A stretch of DNA of 64,000 nt from Clostridia bacterium. Its GTDB lineage: Bacteria; Bacillota; Clostridia; Oscillospirales; Acutalibacteraceae. Location: the NCBI GenBank assembly GCA_017517865.1, contig JAFWYB010000068.1:1-64000 (forward strand). Direction: 5' to 3'. The position numbers and the translations under genes are program-made. This document shows, in pieces, positions 17,118-25,727 of this stretch (the stretch's first letter is position 1; each line of letters begins with the position of its first letter). A model generated the notes under the pieces. The model was not told where the DNA came from. It did no database searches and saw only the letters and a list, made by a program, of their open reading frames with translations.

Positions 17118-18035
17118 TTATTTTTCCATCCACGCAAGAATATCTCTGTAAACATTCTCTCTGTTATCCTCGTTGAGGATTTCGTGTCTGTCACCGGGAT
17201 AAAGAATTACGCGGGGCTCGTGGCCTGCGGCTTCGAGGTTGTCACAAACGTTTATAACACCTTTTCCGTTAAAGCCGATGGGGTCTTTTGCGCCTGAAAT
17301 GAGAAGAATGGGCAGTGTGGGTGGAATGAGGAAGGCCCATTCATCTGTACAGCAGCTGTTGGCAAGAGAAAGCACGTCTCTTACAGCACCGAGAGTAAGG
17401 TCGTTACCGCAAAGAGGGTCGTTGATATAAGCATCAACATTGTCTTCGTTTCTTGAAAGCCAGTCCTTTTCGGTTCTGGGGTCCTTGATGCCGAGACAGC
17501 TTACCTTATCAAGCAGGCTTGCAGGAGCAACGGCTCTTGCACCGAGCTTCTGACAGAGAAGCTCTACGGGCTTTTCAAGAAGCACCGCCGCAGAGGGTAG
17601 CTCACCTGTGCCGCAGATGATAAGACCGGCCATTTCACTGTGGAAAGCTGTTACGTAAACTCTTGCACAGAAAGAACCCATTGAGTGACCGAAAAGATAG
17701 TAGGGCAGTGTGGGGAATCTCTTGTGCATAATATTATAAAGAATGTGCATATCGTCTATGAGTCTGAGATCGCCGTTTTCTTCTGCAAAGAAGCCGAGGT
17801 CTTCAATAAACTCAACGCTCTTTCCGTGACCGAGGTGATCGTTGCCGAAAACAACGTAGCCCTTTGAAGCAAGGAAGCGAGCAAATTCGTCATATCTTTC
17901 AATATGCTCTGAAATACCGTGAGCGATCTGGAAAAGAGCCTTCGGTTCAGCTTCGTCATCCTGCCATATGCAGCAGTGTATTTTATTTACGCCGGTTGAA
18001 GACATATAGTATGCATCTTTTTTGATAATAGCCAT
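17118..18035 (-). CDS. Alpha/beta hydrolase, monoacylglycerol lipase / lysophospholipase type
   Basis: A 305-residue Hydrolase_4 (serine aminopeptidase S33-like) protein. Seen in order are the oxyanion-hole motif HGISEH (near residue 39), NDHLGHGKS (near 66), the nucleophile elbow FGHSMGS (near 114), the acid loop SGAKDP (near 249) and the catalytic His in GDRHEIL (near 283). There is no signal peptide, so it is cytoplasmic. Members cleave monoglycerides or lysophospholipids, and the substrate here is not known. A GGAGGT site precedes the start. Confidence 0.85.
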   Translation of the reverse strand: MAIIKKDAYYMSSTGVNKIHCCIWQDDEAEPKALFQIAHGISEHIERYDEFARFLASKGYVVFGNDHLGHGKSVEFIEDLGFFAEENGDLRLIDDMHILYNIMHKRFPTLPYYLFGHSMGSFCARVYVTAFHSEMAGLIICGTGELPSAAVLLEKPVELLCQKLGARAVAPASLLDKVSCLGIKDPRTEKDWLSRNEDNVDAYINDPLCGNDLTLGAVRDVLSLANSCCTDEWAFLIPPTLPILLISGAKDPIGFNGKGVINVCDNLEAAGHEPRVILYPGDRHEILNEDNRENVYRDILAWMEK

Positions 18036-18137
18036 ATTTTTAAACCTCCGAGAGATATTTACTTCTTAAGTATAATATAAAAGGAAAGAATAATCAACCG
18101 AAACTAAGTTTATTTTTAATAAAATAAATTATTATAG

Positions 18138-18166
18138 TTTACATTGAGGGCAAAATAATATATAAT
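18138..18166 (+). promoter_or_regulatory. Promoter of the DUF5685-dnaJ operon
   Basis: TTTACA (18138-18143), a 17-base spacer and TATAAT (18161-18166). Confidence 0.65.
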
Positions 18167-18197
18167 TGTTTAAATAATTACAGAAAGGCAGAAAATT

Positions 18198-19073
18198 ATG
18201 TTCGGCTATGTAAGAATAAATAAGCCCGAGCTTAAGGTGAAGGAGTATGAGGCATACAGAGGTCTTTACTGCTCACTTTGTAAGGCCGTCGGAAAATATT
18301 ACGGCGTGCTCGCAAGGCTGACACTCAGCTATGATATAACCTTTCTTCTGCTTTCAAGACTGTCTTTTTTGTGTATGCGGCCCGATTTCAAAGCGGGCAG
18401 ATGTCCCTTTAACCCCACTAAGCGGTGTAACTACTGCCGCAACGCCGATGAGGAGCTTAAATATGCCGCCTCGGTTTCAATGATGCTGTTTTACTATAAG
18501 GTTAAGGATGATATTTCCGACGGAAGCTTTTTAAGGCGACTTGTTATGTGTCTTATTTTTCCGTACGCTTTTTTGAAAAACAGAAAGGCAAAGAAGCTGT
18601 ATCCCCACATAGAAAAAGAGATAGCGTCAGCTATGTCGGCTCAGGCCGAAACAGAAAAAAGCGGTACGCCCTTTACCGATAAGGCGGCACATCAGAGTGC
18701 TCATGCTTTGGGTATAATAATGGCAGACGGTATGGGTGAGAAAAAAGAGAGTGCCTACCGCTTCGGCTACGGCACAGGTAAATGGGTATATCTGTGTGAC
18801 GGCGCCGATGATATACGTAAGGACCTTAAAAGAGGAAGCTACAATCCCTTTATAGTAAAATACAGCATAAAAAGTGAAGCCGATATCACAGATGAGGTGC
18901 TCGCAGATGTAGAGGGTCAGCTTAATATGAGCTGCGCTCTTGTTATTGATGCTTACGAAGAGGTGGAAAAAGCGACCCTCAGACCCATAATAGAAAACAT
19001 AATTTACGAAGGTACCGAAAAGGTAATGAACAACATTCTGAAAGGAAAAAACAAAGATGAGAGACCCTTATGA
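18198..19073 (+). CDS. DUF5685 family protein
   Basis: A 291-residue protein of unknown function. The N-terminus MFGYVRINKPELKVKEYEAY, then YCSLCKAVGKYYG, and a second Cys cluster CPFNPTKRCNYC (near residue 74) are the hallmark of DUF5685. The rest is helical and includes a DGADDIRKDLKRGSYNPF segment near 200. The four clustered cysteines could bind a metal (inference). It overlaps the dnaJ-like gene by 17 bases and heads an operon with it and a membrane protein, an arrangement I associate with Clostridia. No function is known to me. Confidence 0.7.
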   Translation: MFGYVRINKPELKVKEYEAYRGLYCSLCKAVGKYYGVLARLTLSYDITFLLLSRLSFLCMRPDFKAGRCPFNPTKRCNYCRNADEELKYAASVSMMLFYYKVKDDISDGSFLRRLVMCLIFPYAFLKNRKAKKLYPHIEKEIASAMSAQAETEKSGTPFTDKAAHQSAHALGIIMADGMGEKKESAYRFGYGTGKWVYLCDGADDIRKDLKRGSYNPFIVKYSIKSEADITDEVLADVEGQLNMSCALVIDAYEEVEKATLRPIIENIIYEGTEKVMNNILKGKNKDERPL

Positions 19074-19659
19074 AGTTCTCGGTGTGCCGAGAAGTGCTAG
19101 CAAGGAGCAGATAAAGACTGCTTATAAAGCTCTTGCTAAAAAGTATCATCCCGATAATTTTGCCGACAGTCCCTTACGCTCTGCGGCAGAGCGCAAAATG
19201 GCTGAAATCAACGAGGCATATGACAGCATAATCTCAAGTCAGAGCGCGTCATATAAAAGCAGCGGTTATACCTCATACAACAACGGTTTATATGAGGCTG
19301 AAGAGCTTTTAAGGCGCGGAGACTTTGATGCGGCTGAGCGTGCACTTGAAAATATGCCCGAGCATGACAGAAATGCCCGTTGGTATTATCTCAAGGGTCA
19401 GGTGAATTATAAGCGTGGCTGGACAGATCAGGCATACAGCTATTTTTCAATGGCTCACAAAATGGAGCCCGAAAACAGCGAATACACCCACGCATTTGAA
19501 AATATGAGGCACAGAAGAGACGGAGGCTACAGAACAACCCACCATTCCTCATCCGATGTCGGCTGCTGCGGCTGTGACACCTGCGACATCTGTGAGACTC
19601 TTATTTGCGCCGACTGCTGCTGTGAATGTATGGGCGGAGATTTAATAAGGTGCTGCTGA
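19057..19659 (+). CDS. DnaJ-domain protein with cysteine-rich tail
   Basis: A 200-residue protein. An N-terminal J domain (MRDPYEVLGVPRSASKEQI, HPD at about residues 32-34) should stimulate an Hsp70 ATPase. Residues 85-150 read as a TPR-like pair (AEELLRRGDFDAAERALE, then YYLKGQVNYKRGWTDQAYSYF). The last 35 residues hold twelve cysteines in CC, CxxC and CCC patterns (GCCGCDTCDIC, CADCCCEC). It lacks the G/F region, zinc-finger and substrate-binding domains of true DnaJ. The tail could bind metal. Translation overlaps the DUF5685 gene, so the two products probably act together. Confidence 0.8.
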   Translation: MRDPYEVLGVPRSASKEQIKTAYKALAKKYHPDNFADSPLRSAAERKMAEINEAYDSIISSQSASYKSSGYTSYNNGLYEAEELLRRGDFDAAERALENMPEHDRNARWYYLKGQVNYKRGWTDQAYSYFSMAHKMEPENSEYTHAFENMRHRRDGGYRTTHHSSSDVGCCGCDTCDICETLICADCCCECMGGDLIRCC

Positions 19660-19660
19660 T

Positions 19661-20230
19661 ATGAAAAGAAATAATAACAGCGGCAAGGTAGCTTTAGGTG
19701 CTATGCTTTCTGCACTTTCGGTTGTCATTCTTATGCCGTCAGCTCTTCAGGTTTTTGTTTATGCTCTTCCGCCTCTGGCGGGTGCTCTTGTGGCCTTTGC
19801 CACAATTGAGATGGGCAAAAAGTGGGCGTTTTCGGTCTATTTCTGCACCTCGGCAGTCAGTCTTATGCTCATAGCCAACAAAGAAGCGGTAATACTTTAC
19901 GTTTTCTTTTTCGGCTATTATCCTATACTTAAGGCTATGCTTGAAGAAAAGTGCAAGAGGCTTACGGAATATGTGATAAAGCTTGCGGTGTTCAATGCGG
20001 CGATAATAGGTGCATATCTTACAATGCTTTATGTTTTCGGTATGCCATTTGATAAGCTGCTTGATTTCGGTGTTGATTTAGGAAGCTTTACAAAATATGC
20101 CCATTGGATTATGCTTGCACTTGGTAATGTTATCTTCATAATGTTCGATATAGGTCTGAGCAGGTGGATAAGTCTTTATATTTTTGCATTTCAGAAAAAA
20201 TTCAGAAAGCTCTTTAAGTTCAGCTATTGA
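19661..20230 (+). CDS. Six-helix membrane protein, ECF S-component-like
   Basis: A 189-residue hydrophobic protein with about six membrane segments: GAMLSALSVVILM near residue 12, LPPLAGALVAFATIE near 37, two in 55-90, one near 110, one near 150, and a basic C-terminus. Size and topology resemble the substrate-binding S subunit of energy-coupling-factor transporters, and the next gene is a clear S component, but I see no family signature that fixes a substrate. It starts one base after the dnaJ-like stop codon, so it belongs to that operon. Confidence 0.5.
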   Translation: MKRNNNSGKVALGAMLSALSVVILMPSALQVFVYALPPLAGALVAFATIEMGKKWAFSVYFCTSAVSLMLIANKEAVILYVFFFGYYPILKAMLEEKCKRLTEYVIKLAVFNAAIIGAYLTMLYVFGMPFDKLLDFGVDLGSFTKYAHWIMLALGNVIFIMFDIGLSRWISLYIFAFQKKFRKLFKFSY

Positions 20231-20255
20231 CTTAAAGCTAAAAAAGTGATATATT
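20227..20255 (+). promoter_or_regulatory. Promoter of the THF riboswitch-folT transcript
   Basis: TTGACT (20227-20232), a 17-base spacer and TATATT (20250-20255). The -35 box overlaps the stop codon of the preceding gene. Confidence 0.65.
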
Positions 20256-20264
20256 CAGAAAAGA

Positions 20265-20364
20265 TACAGAGTAGGCTTATGTGCGCTTAGTGCTCTGAAG
20301 ACGGGGAGTTGCTTCAGGGACGAAAAGATTTTTCTTGCGATACATCGGCCGCATCCCGCTGTGA
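20265..20364 (+). promoter_or_regulatory. Tetrahydrofolate (THF) riboswitch aptamer
   Basis: The conserved THF-I landmarks are in order: GAGTAGG near the 5' end, GTGCG-TTAGTG, GGGGAGTTG, GACGAA and the 3' block GGCCGCATCCCGCT closing the first stem. It lies directly upstream of a FolT-type folate transporter gene, the classic partner of this aptamer. Confidence 0.88.
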
Positions 20365-20380
20365 ATAAAAGGTTATTATG

Positions 20381-20422
20381 CTTCCTTTGTCTTTCGGCGT
20401 GAGTCTGTAAAGAAAAAGGAAG
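20381..20422 (+). promoter_or_regulatory. Shine-Dalgarno-sequestering hairpin (expression platform)
   Basis: CTTCCTTTGTCTTT (20381-20394) is complementary, with one mismatch, to AAAGAAAAAGGAAG (20409-20422), which contains the folT ribosome binding site. This predicts control of translation initiation rather than termination. Confidence 0.65.
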
Positions 20423-20430
20423 TGTTTTTT

Positions 20431-21000
20431 ATGGCAAAAAAATATAACCGCACCACTGAAGGGATAATCAGAATATGCACTCTGGCAGTTTTATGTGCTA
20501 TGCAGATAGTTTTTGCGAGGTTTCTTGCAATACCCATAGGTACCTCGCTGAGGTTTTCTCTTTCCTTCATACCCGTTGTAATAGCGGCAAGGCATTACGG
20601 CATTGTGGGCGGTATGCTTGTTTACGGTCTTGGTGACCTTATCGGTGCAATAGCTCTGCCCACCACCGGAGCCTATCTTCCGGGATTTACGGTTACTGCA
20701 GTTATTTCGGGCCTTATTTTCGGTATCTTTCTCGGTAAGGAATGCACACCCTTCTGGAGCAAAATTTTTCCCTTTGATAAAAAGGGGATAACCGTAATAG
20801 TGCTTTCCGTGCTTTCAAATCAGATAATCTGCTCACTTTTGCTCAATAGCTTCTGGCTGAGCCATTACTATTCAATACCCTTTATGGCAAACCTTGCAAC
20901 ACGTACCCTTCAGGTGCTTATAATAGGCGCTCTTCAGATAATTTTTATGGTACTGTTTCTTTACAGAATATGTGCCGCTCTGAAAAAGGCGGGAATTTAA
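20431..21000 (+). CDS. folT: Folate ECF transporter S component FolT
   Basis: A 189-residue, six-helix S component that binds folate and docks on a shared ECF module not encoded here. Characteristic stretches are ICTLAVLCAMQIVFARFLAI, LRFSLSFIPVVIAA and YGLGDLIGAIALPTTGAYLPG. The THF riboswitch upstream supports folate as the ligand. A GTG at 20422 is in frame, but the ATG at 20431 lies at the right distance from AAAGGAAG (20415-20422) and is preferred. Confidence 0.88.
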   Translation: MAKKYNRTTEGIIRICTLAVLCAMQIVFARFLAIPIGTSLRFSLSFIPVVIAARHYGIVGGMLVYGLGDLIGAIALPTTGAYLPGFTVTAVISGLIFGIFLGKECTPFWSKIFPFDKKGITVIVLSVLSNQIICSLLLNSFWLSHYYSIPFMANLATRTLQVLIIGALQIIFMVLFLYRICAALKKAGI

Positions 21001-21016
21001 ATATCGGTGTAAAACA

Positions 21017-21053
21017 AAGACGGCACTGCTGTGAGTATTCACGGTGCCGTCTT
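21017..21053 (+). terminator. Possible terminator of folT
   Basis: AAGACGGCA (21017-21025) pairs with TGCCGTCTT (21045-21053). A T tract follows only about ten bases later, so it may be weak. Confidence 0.4.
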
Positions 21054-21103
21054 GCTAATTGCTGTTTTTTATGCTAATATATATCGGTAAAGGAGAGATT
21101 ACA

Positions 21104-22261
21104 ATGTCTTTTATCATAAATGAAGATGTACTGTCCTTAGGCAGTAAGGTTAAAAAACTGGTTTTCAGCGAAAAGAAAATAAAGGATTACGAATATTCAA
21201 AAATAACCGCCAGACCCTTTCAGACCAAAAAAGGACTGATGTGGCAGCTTGAAAGGTTTAAGAATAATCAGGTCTTTCACGAAAATATGAGCGAAAAAGA
21301 ATTTCTTTTATGGCTCAGTCAGCAGTCTGCTTCTCTTTTTCGTCAGTGCTGTCTTACTGCAGAGGGCACCACCGTGCATTACAATATGACGGGGGATAAG
21401 ATTAAAAGAAAGGTTACGGGTAATGCAGTAACCGTAACTGCTCAGAGCCACAACAAAGAAAAGGAGTATATCCTTAAGCAGGGCGAAAACATCCCCGCGC
21501 TTGTTGACTTAGGCGTTTTCAGCAGTGATTTTAAAATTATAAAAAGCAAATACGATAAATATAAGCAGATTAACCGTTTTATAGAAATAGTTGACGATGC
21601 CTTCCGCAAGCTTGGCAAGGACAGTATAACCATACTTGATTTCGGCTGTGGCAAAAGCTATCTGACCTTTATTATTTATCACTATTTCACCGTTATCAGA
21701 GGTATAAAGGCAACGGTAATAGGCTATGACCTTAAAGAGGATGTTGTGCGCCACTGTAACGAAACCGCAGAAAAGTACGGCTATGAAAGCCTTAGGTTTT
21801 TTGTCAATGATGTCACAAAGGGAGAGCTTTTTAAGGGTGATGTGGATATGGTGATAACCCTTCACGCCTGTGATGTTGCAACGGATTATGCTCTTCATCA
21901 CGCCATAAGTAATAAAGTGCCACACATTTTTTCCGTACCCTGCTGTCAGCATGAAATAAATAAAAGTATACACAGCGGCGGAGATTTTGACCTGCTTCTC
22001 TCTCACGGACTTATCAAGGAGCGTTTTTCTGCTCTTCTTACCGATAGTATCAGAGCGGAAATACTTAAAAAATGCGGCTATGAAACCGATGTTATTGAGT
22101 TCGTGGACTTTGCCCATTCACCTAAAAATTTAATGCTTCGCTGCAGGCTTAAAAAGGCTGTGATACCTGACCTTTCAGAGATAGGTGGGCTTATAGCAAA
22201 ATACGGATTCACACAGAAGCTTTACGAGCTTACAGAAAAATCAAAGGAGGAAAAAATATGA
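21104..22261 (+). CDS. SAM-dependent methyltransferase, Methyltransf_32 (METTL25-like)
   Basis: A 385-residue class I methyltransferase. An N-terminal domain of about 165 residues precedes the Rossmann core: motif I ILDFGCGKSYLT, the acidic loop VIGYDLK, then LHACDVATDYAL and FSVPCCQHE. The HACD and PCC motifs match the family that includes eukaryotic METTL25 and TRM13-like proteins, so an RNA or protein substrate is more likely than a metabolite (inference). An upstream in-frame start at 21059 is disfavoured because AAAGGAGAG sits just before 21104. Its stop overlaps the next start (ATGA). Confidence 0.75.
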   Translation: MSFIINEDVLSLGSKVKKLVFSEKKIKDYEYSKITARPFQTKKGLMWQLERFKNNQVFHENMSEKEFLLWLSQQSASLFRQCCLTAEGTTVHYNMTGDKIKRKVTGNAVTVTAQSHNKEKEYILKQGENIPALVDLGVFSSDFKIIKSKYDKYKQINRFIEIVDDAFRKLGKDSITILDFGCGKSYLTFIIYHYFTVIRGIKATVIGYDLKEDVVRHCNETAEKYGYESLRFFVNDVTKGELFKGDVDMVITLHACDVATDYALHHAISNKVPHIFSVPCCQHEINKSIHSGGDFDLLLSHGLIKERFSALLTDSIRAEILKKCGYETDVIEFVDFAHSPKNLMLRCRLKKAVIPDLSEIGGLIAKYGFTQKLYELTEKSKEEKI

Positions 22262-23901
22262 GTGCAATTTCAAAAGTAAAGAGCTTTCTTTCTTCGGCAA
22301 AAGAGCAGTGGAGTACTCCCGCACCGGGAAAATATGTGCCTTATAAGGAGGTAGCCGCATACTCTCTTTGCGGTACGGGCGTATATTTCATAATCTCCCT
22401 TGTGGGTCAGATTTATATGAAATCAAGCAGTATGATTGTTGCGGGCGGTATCGGTATAAAGCCCGTTGACCTTCAGAATCTCAGCGTACTTACCACACTT
22501 ATTGTTTTATTTTTTGCTCCTGCAAGAGCTATGCTTTTTGATAATACAAGAAGCAAGATGGGTAAATTCCGCCCTTACATAATGTATATGGGTATCCCTA
22601 CTGCTCTTCTGAGTATTCTTTTCGTTTATCTGCCTTATGAGAGAATGGAATATGACGCTAAGCTTAAGGCAGTCTTTATCGTTTTCACACTTATGCAGTT
22701 TTTCTCTCCCTTTTATCAGACTGCATATCACAGCCTTGTTCAGGTTATGTCGCCCAACTCTTCAGAGCGTGCATGGCTTATCAGTACAAGTACGCTTATT
22801 TATTCCTTCTCGCCTACGGTTATAAATCCTGTTCTTCCTCTTATCGGTGGTATGGATAACATAGAGACATACCGTATTGCCTTCCCCATATTCTGTACCT
22901 TAGGTGTATGCATAAGTATTCCCTTCCTTCTTAAAACTAAGGAAAGAATTATAGTGCCCAAGCAGCACGTGCAGAAAATGGGCTTTGCGGAAGGACTTAA
23001 AAAGGTATCAAAAAACAAGTACTTCTGGCTGATTAACGCTTCCAACTGGATAGTTTCCTTAAGCGGTTACGATTATCTTTTCTATTGGGTATTCCATTAC
23101 GGAATGAACAATAAATACCTTCTCGCTCTTTTTACAACTATCAAGGGAGAGGCTTCAACTCCCGGTATCGTTCTGGGTGCACCGCTCACAAACAAGCTGG
23201 GAAAGAAGAAAATCGCTATTATTTCCATTCTTCTTCAGGCGGCTTGCTTCGGTCTGATGCTTACCTGCTTTGAAAACTACATAATGTTCTTTGTGCTATT
23301 ATTCCTCAAGGATATGGCGGGAGCGCTTTCTCTTACATATCTTCCTGCTATTAAGGCAGATGTTATGGATTATCAGCAGTATAAGACAAACGACCGTCTT
23401 GAGGGCTTTATAGAGCAGTCAGGTACTCTGCTCGGCAGTATCGTAACTCTCGGCACAGGTTACGTGTTGCCTCTTATTTTTGAAAGAGTTTACGGTCTTA
23501 CAGATAACTATGATGACCTTTTTGATGCTGCCTTCAGAAATCCGATTTTGCGCGTTGTAATACTTTTCAGTTTTGTGAGCACTCTTCTTTCGGTTGTTCC
23601 CTTCTTCTTCTACGATCTTACCGAGGATAAGCGTTCGAATATGATAAGAGCTCTTAAAATCCGCGCCCTCTTTGCGGATTTCGAAGATGAGAGCATTACC
23701 GAAGAAGGCCTTAATGAAACCGTGACTGATATTTATGAGGCTGTTGAGCAGTATAACAACGAAACCAACGAAAAGAAAAAGAAGGCACTGAAAATTGCCG
23801 TTGACGAATTTGAAAAATATAAAAACGCAAGCCCGGCAATATGGGCGATGATTGAAGACAGATATAATCAGATAGCTGAGAAAAACAGTCTGACAGAATA
23901 A
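22258..23901 (+). CDS. GPH-family (MFS) sugar:cation symporter-like transporter
   Basis: A 547-residue membrane protein with about twelve helices in the glycoside-pentoside-hexuronide arrangement. The LFDNTRSKMGKFRPYIMYMG motif after helix 2 is the family version of the MFS loop, and SLTYLPAIKADVMDYQQYK (near residue 360) is its counterpart in the second half. The last 70 residues form a charged cytoplasmic tail (NETNEKKKKALKIAVDEFEK) longer than in MelB. The substrate is unknown. It overlaps the methyltransferase gene by four bases. Confidence 0.8.
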   Translation: MSAISKVKSFLSSAKEQWSTPAPGKYVPYKEVAAYSLCGTGVYFIISLVGQIYMKSSSMIVAGGIGIKPVDLQNLSVLTTLIVLFFAPARAMLFDNTRSKMGKFRPYIMYMGIPTALLSILFVYLPYERMEYDAKLKAVFIVFTLMQFFSPFYQTAYHSLVQVMSPNSSERAWLISTSTLIYSFSPTVINPVLPLIGGMDNIETYRIAFPIFCTLGVCISIPFLLKTKERIIVPKQHVQKMGFAEGLKKVSKNKYFWLINASNWIVSLSGYDYLFYWVFHYGMNNKYLLALFTTIKGEASTPGIVLGAPLTNKLGKKKIAIISILLQAACFGLMLTCFENYIMFFVLLFLKDMAGALSLTYLPAIKADVMDYQQYKTNDRLEGFIEQSGTLLGSIVTLGTGYVLPLIFERVYGLTDNYDDLFDAAFRNPILRVVILFSFVSTLLSVVPFFFYDLTEDKRSNMIRALKIRALFADFEDESITEEGLNETVTDIYEAVEQYNNETNEKKKKALKIAVDEFEKYKNASPAIWAMIEDRYNQIAEKNSLTE

Positions 23902-23953
23902 GGCAGTATCTGATAATAGTTTTGATGCTCTGTGTGTGACTGCAGGCAAACAA

Positions 23954-24000
23954 AAAAACAGCAGGATTTAATTTAATCCTGCTGTTTTTGATTGTTTTTT
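23954..24000. terminator. Bidirectional terminator
   Basis: AAAAACAGCAGGATT (23954-23968) and AATCCTGCTGTTTTT (23975-23989) form a 15-base-pair stem between the converging transporter and GDSL genes. A T tract follows at 23994-24000. Confidence 0.85.
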
Positions 24001-24003
24001 AGG

Positions 24004-25341
24004 TTATAAATTGATAACCTTTCTGAATATAACAGCTGCTTCGCCTCTTGTTACGGTACTGCCCATACCGGTGATTCCTGTATCAAGAATAATGTCAATT
24101 GCAAGGAAAAATGCTTTGATATAGCTTTTCAGTCCTTTGCCGGATGCTGCACTGAGTACAGATTTTGCCATATCAAGTCTTGAAACAGTCTTTTCGGTAT
24201 CCTCAACGCTTATTTCATCGCTTTTGCCTGTGATTTTATTGAGAGTACTCTTAAGCTGAGCCTTGGTAAGGTTTTCACCGGGAGCAAACTCTGTTAATGA
24301 AACGCCGTCCATATAGCCGTTCTGGTAAAGGTATTCGATATCCTTATACTCTGCTGAGCTTTTGTCAACATCAGTGTAGGGGAAGTTCATATCGGGAAGA
24401 GCCTCAAGAATTTTGTCTGCGATAAATCTGTGACCTGCAGTGCTGGGGTGATTCTGCTCACATACAGTACCTACGGGATCAATAAATATATAGCCGTATT
24501 TTTCTGCTCCTTCACGCATGGGAGTGTTGGCATAATCAACGATTGCCTGAGAAAGGCTGAGTTTAATGAGAGCGGCTTCGTTTTTGTCAGCTGTTTCCTG
24601 ATCCTGAACCATATTGTCAAACATACCTATAACAACAAGTGTAACGTCGGGGTTAAGAGCATAGATGTCTTCTATTACATGATTCCAGTTCGCAAAGAAG
24701 TTTTCAAAGCCTGTCAGAAGAGCCTGAGGAAGGATTGAGATAAGCTGGGGGAGAGCGCCGCAGAGATTTGCGATATCAATAAGCTCTGTTATTTTTGCGG
24801 GGTCTGTGCCGGCCTCTTCAAGATAAGCCTTTGCCTTTGTAAGAAAAGCTTCGTTTCTTACCTCAGCCTTATCCATTTCTTCAAAAACATGCCAGCCTAC
24901 GAATGAGCCCCAGTCGTTACCGCCTACATTAAGAGTGATAAGACCTGCCTCGGAAACAGCCTTGCGTATTTCGGGGATACGTCTTTCCATTTCTTCATCA
25001 CTTATTGAATAGAAAAGGAAGCGGTCTGCTTCATAATCATCTTCAAAAATGTAACGAAGATCGGTTGTGCGGAAGCCGATGCAGGCCATAGGATGATATG
25101 TTACGCCGAGGTCATCGGCAACAAAAGCGCCGTAAGAGCCTTCAACACGAACAAAGCGGGTTTCTCTTTCTTCAATGTCGCTCCAGCCGCTGGCGACGCT
25201 GTCTCCTAAAAGCACGTAGGAGCCGTAATCGTCATACTTTTTTTCATAGCCGGTGTTTTCTGCCGCAAGTGATGAAAAGCCTGTTAAAAGAAAGCATACA
25301 GTGAGTAAAAGACACAATAATTTTCTGATAGTTTTTTTCAT
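24004..25341 (-). CDS. Secreted GDSL esterase with SLH-like C-terminus
   Basis: A 445-residue exported protein. After a signal peptide (to about residue 27) comes an SGNH/GDSL domain: block I YVLLGDSVASGW near 43, block III LNVGGNDW near 139, and the block V His in NHPSTAGH near 290. From about 312 it turns into S-layer-homology-like sequence (FPYTDVDKSSAEYKDIEYLY, GENLTKAQLKSTLNKI, and a final TRGEAAVIFRKV), enough for one complete and one degenerate SLH repeat. It is probably a wall-attached lipase or deacylase. The substrate is unknown. GGAGGT precedes the start. Confidence 0.82.
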   Translation of the reverse strand: MKKTIRKLLCLLLTVCFLLTGFSSLAAENTGYEKKYDDYGSYVLLGDSVASGWSDIEERETRFVRVEGSYGAFVADDLGVTYHPMACIGFRTTDLRYIFEDDYEADRFLFYSISDEEMERRIPEIRKAVSEAGLITLNVGGNDWGSFVGWHVFEEMDKAEVRNEAFLTKAKAYLEEAGTDPAKITELIDIANLCGALPQLISILPQALLTGFENFFANWNHVIEDIYALNPDVTLVVIGMFDNMVQDQETADKNEAALIKLSLSQAIVDYANTPMREGAEKYGYIFIDPVGTVCEQNHPSTAGHRFIADKILEALPDMNFPYTDVDKSSAEYKDIEYLYQNGYMDGVSLTEFAPGENLTKAQLKSTLNKITGKSDEISVEDTEKTVSRLDMAKSVLSAASGKGLKSYIKAFFLAIDIILDTGITGMGSTVTRGEAAVIFRKVINL

Positions 25342-25461
25342 TTATGTTAACCTCCGTAAAATGTTTTAAATAACCGCTGATAAAATATCATATTTTAATA
25401 TTTTAGTCAATAGATATTATACGGTGGCTTGCATAAATATGAACTTTTTTTAAATTTCTTA

Positions 25462-25490
25462 TTGACAATGCAGATTTACTGTGATATACT
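25462..25490 (+). promoter_or_regulatory. Promoter of the glycine-riboswitch transcript
   Basis: TTGACA (25462-25467), a 17-base spacer and TATACT (25485-25490). Confidence 0.8.
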
Positions 25491-25499
25491 CAACTGCAA

Positions 25500-25635
25500 T
25501 GGCCCTATGAAACTTTCAGAATCCTGTAAAGAAACTGGAAGCGGAGGAGGCTCCGGAGAATCCCGCCCGAGCGGGTGCCCAAGGTGCAAGGCACGGAAGT
25601 GCTGAATCTCTCAGGCAAAAGGACGGAGCAGATGA
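25500..25635 (+). promoter_or_regulatory. Glycine riboswitch
   Basis: A complete aptamer at about 25551-25635: CTCCGGAGAA, a CCCGC/GCGGG hairpin, the conserved GTGC-CAAGGTGCAAGG segment and the 3' hallmark CTCTCAGGCAAAAGGACGGAG. The preceding 50 bases (AACTTTCAGAATCCTGTAAAG) could be a degenerate partner or ghost aptamer. A possible regulatory hairpin, CCGCCTTTT with AAAGGGCGG (25678-25699), follows before the ribosome binding site. Confidence 0.9.
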
Positions 25636-25727
25636 TAACCTTTTTATTATTGTCTGTAACTATCTTTATTTTTCGAGCCGCCTTTTACACAAAGGGCGGT
25701 CAATTTATTCTTTTGGAGGAATCTAAA

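Noticed and set aside
25575-25727. N-terminal extension of the symporter
   Set aside because: The open frame here is the glycine riboswitch. A strong ribosome binding site and the family's normal N-terminus place the start at 25728.
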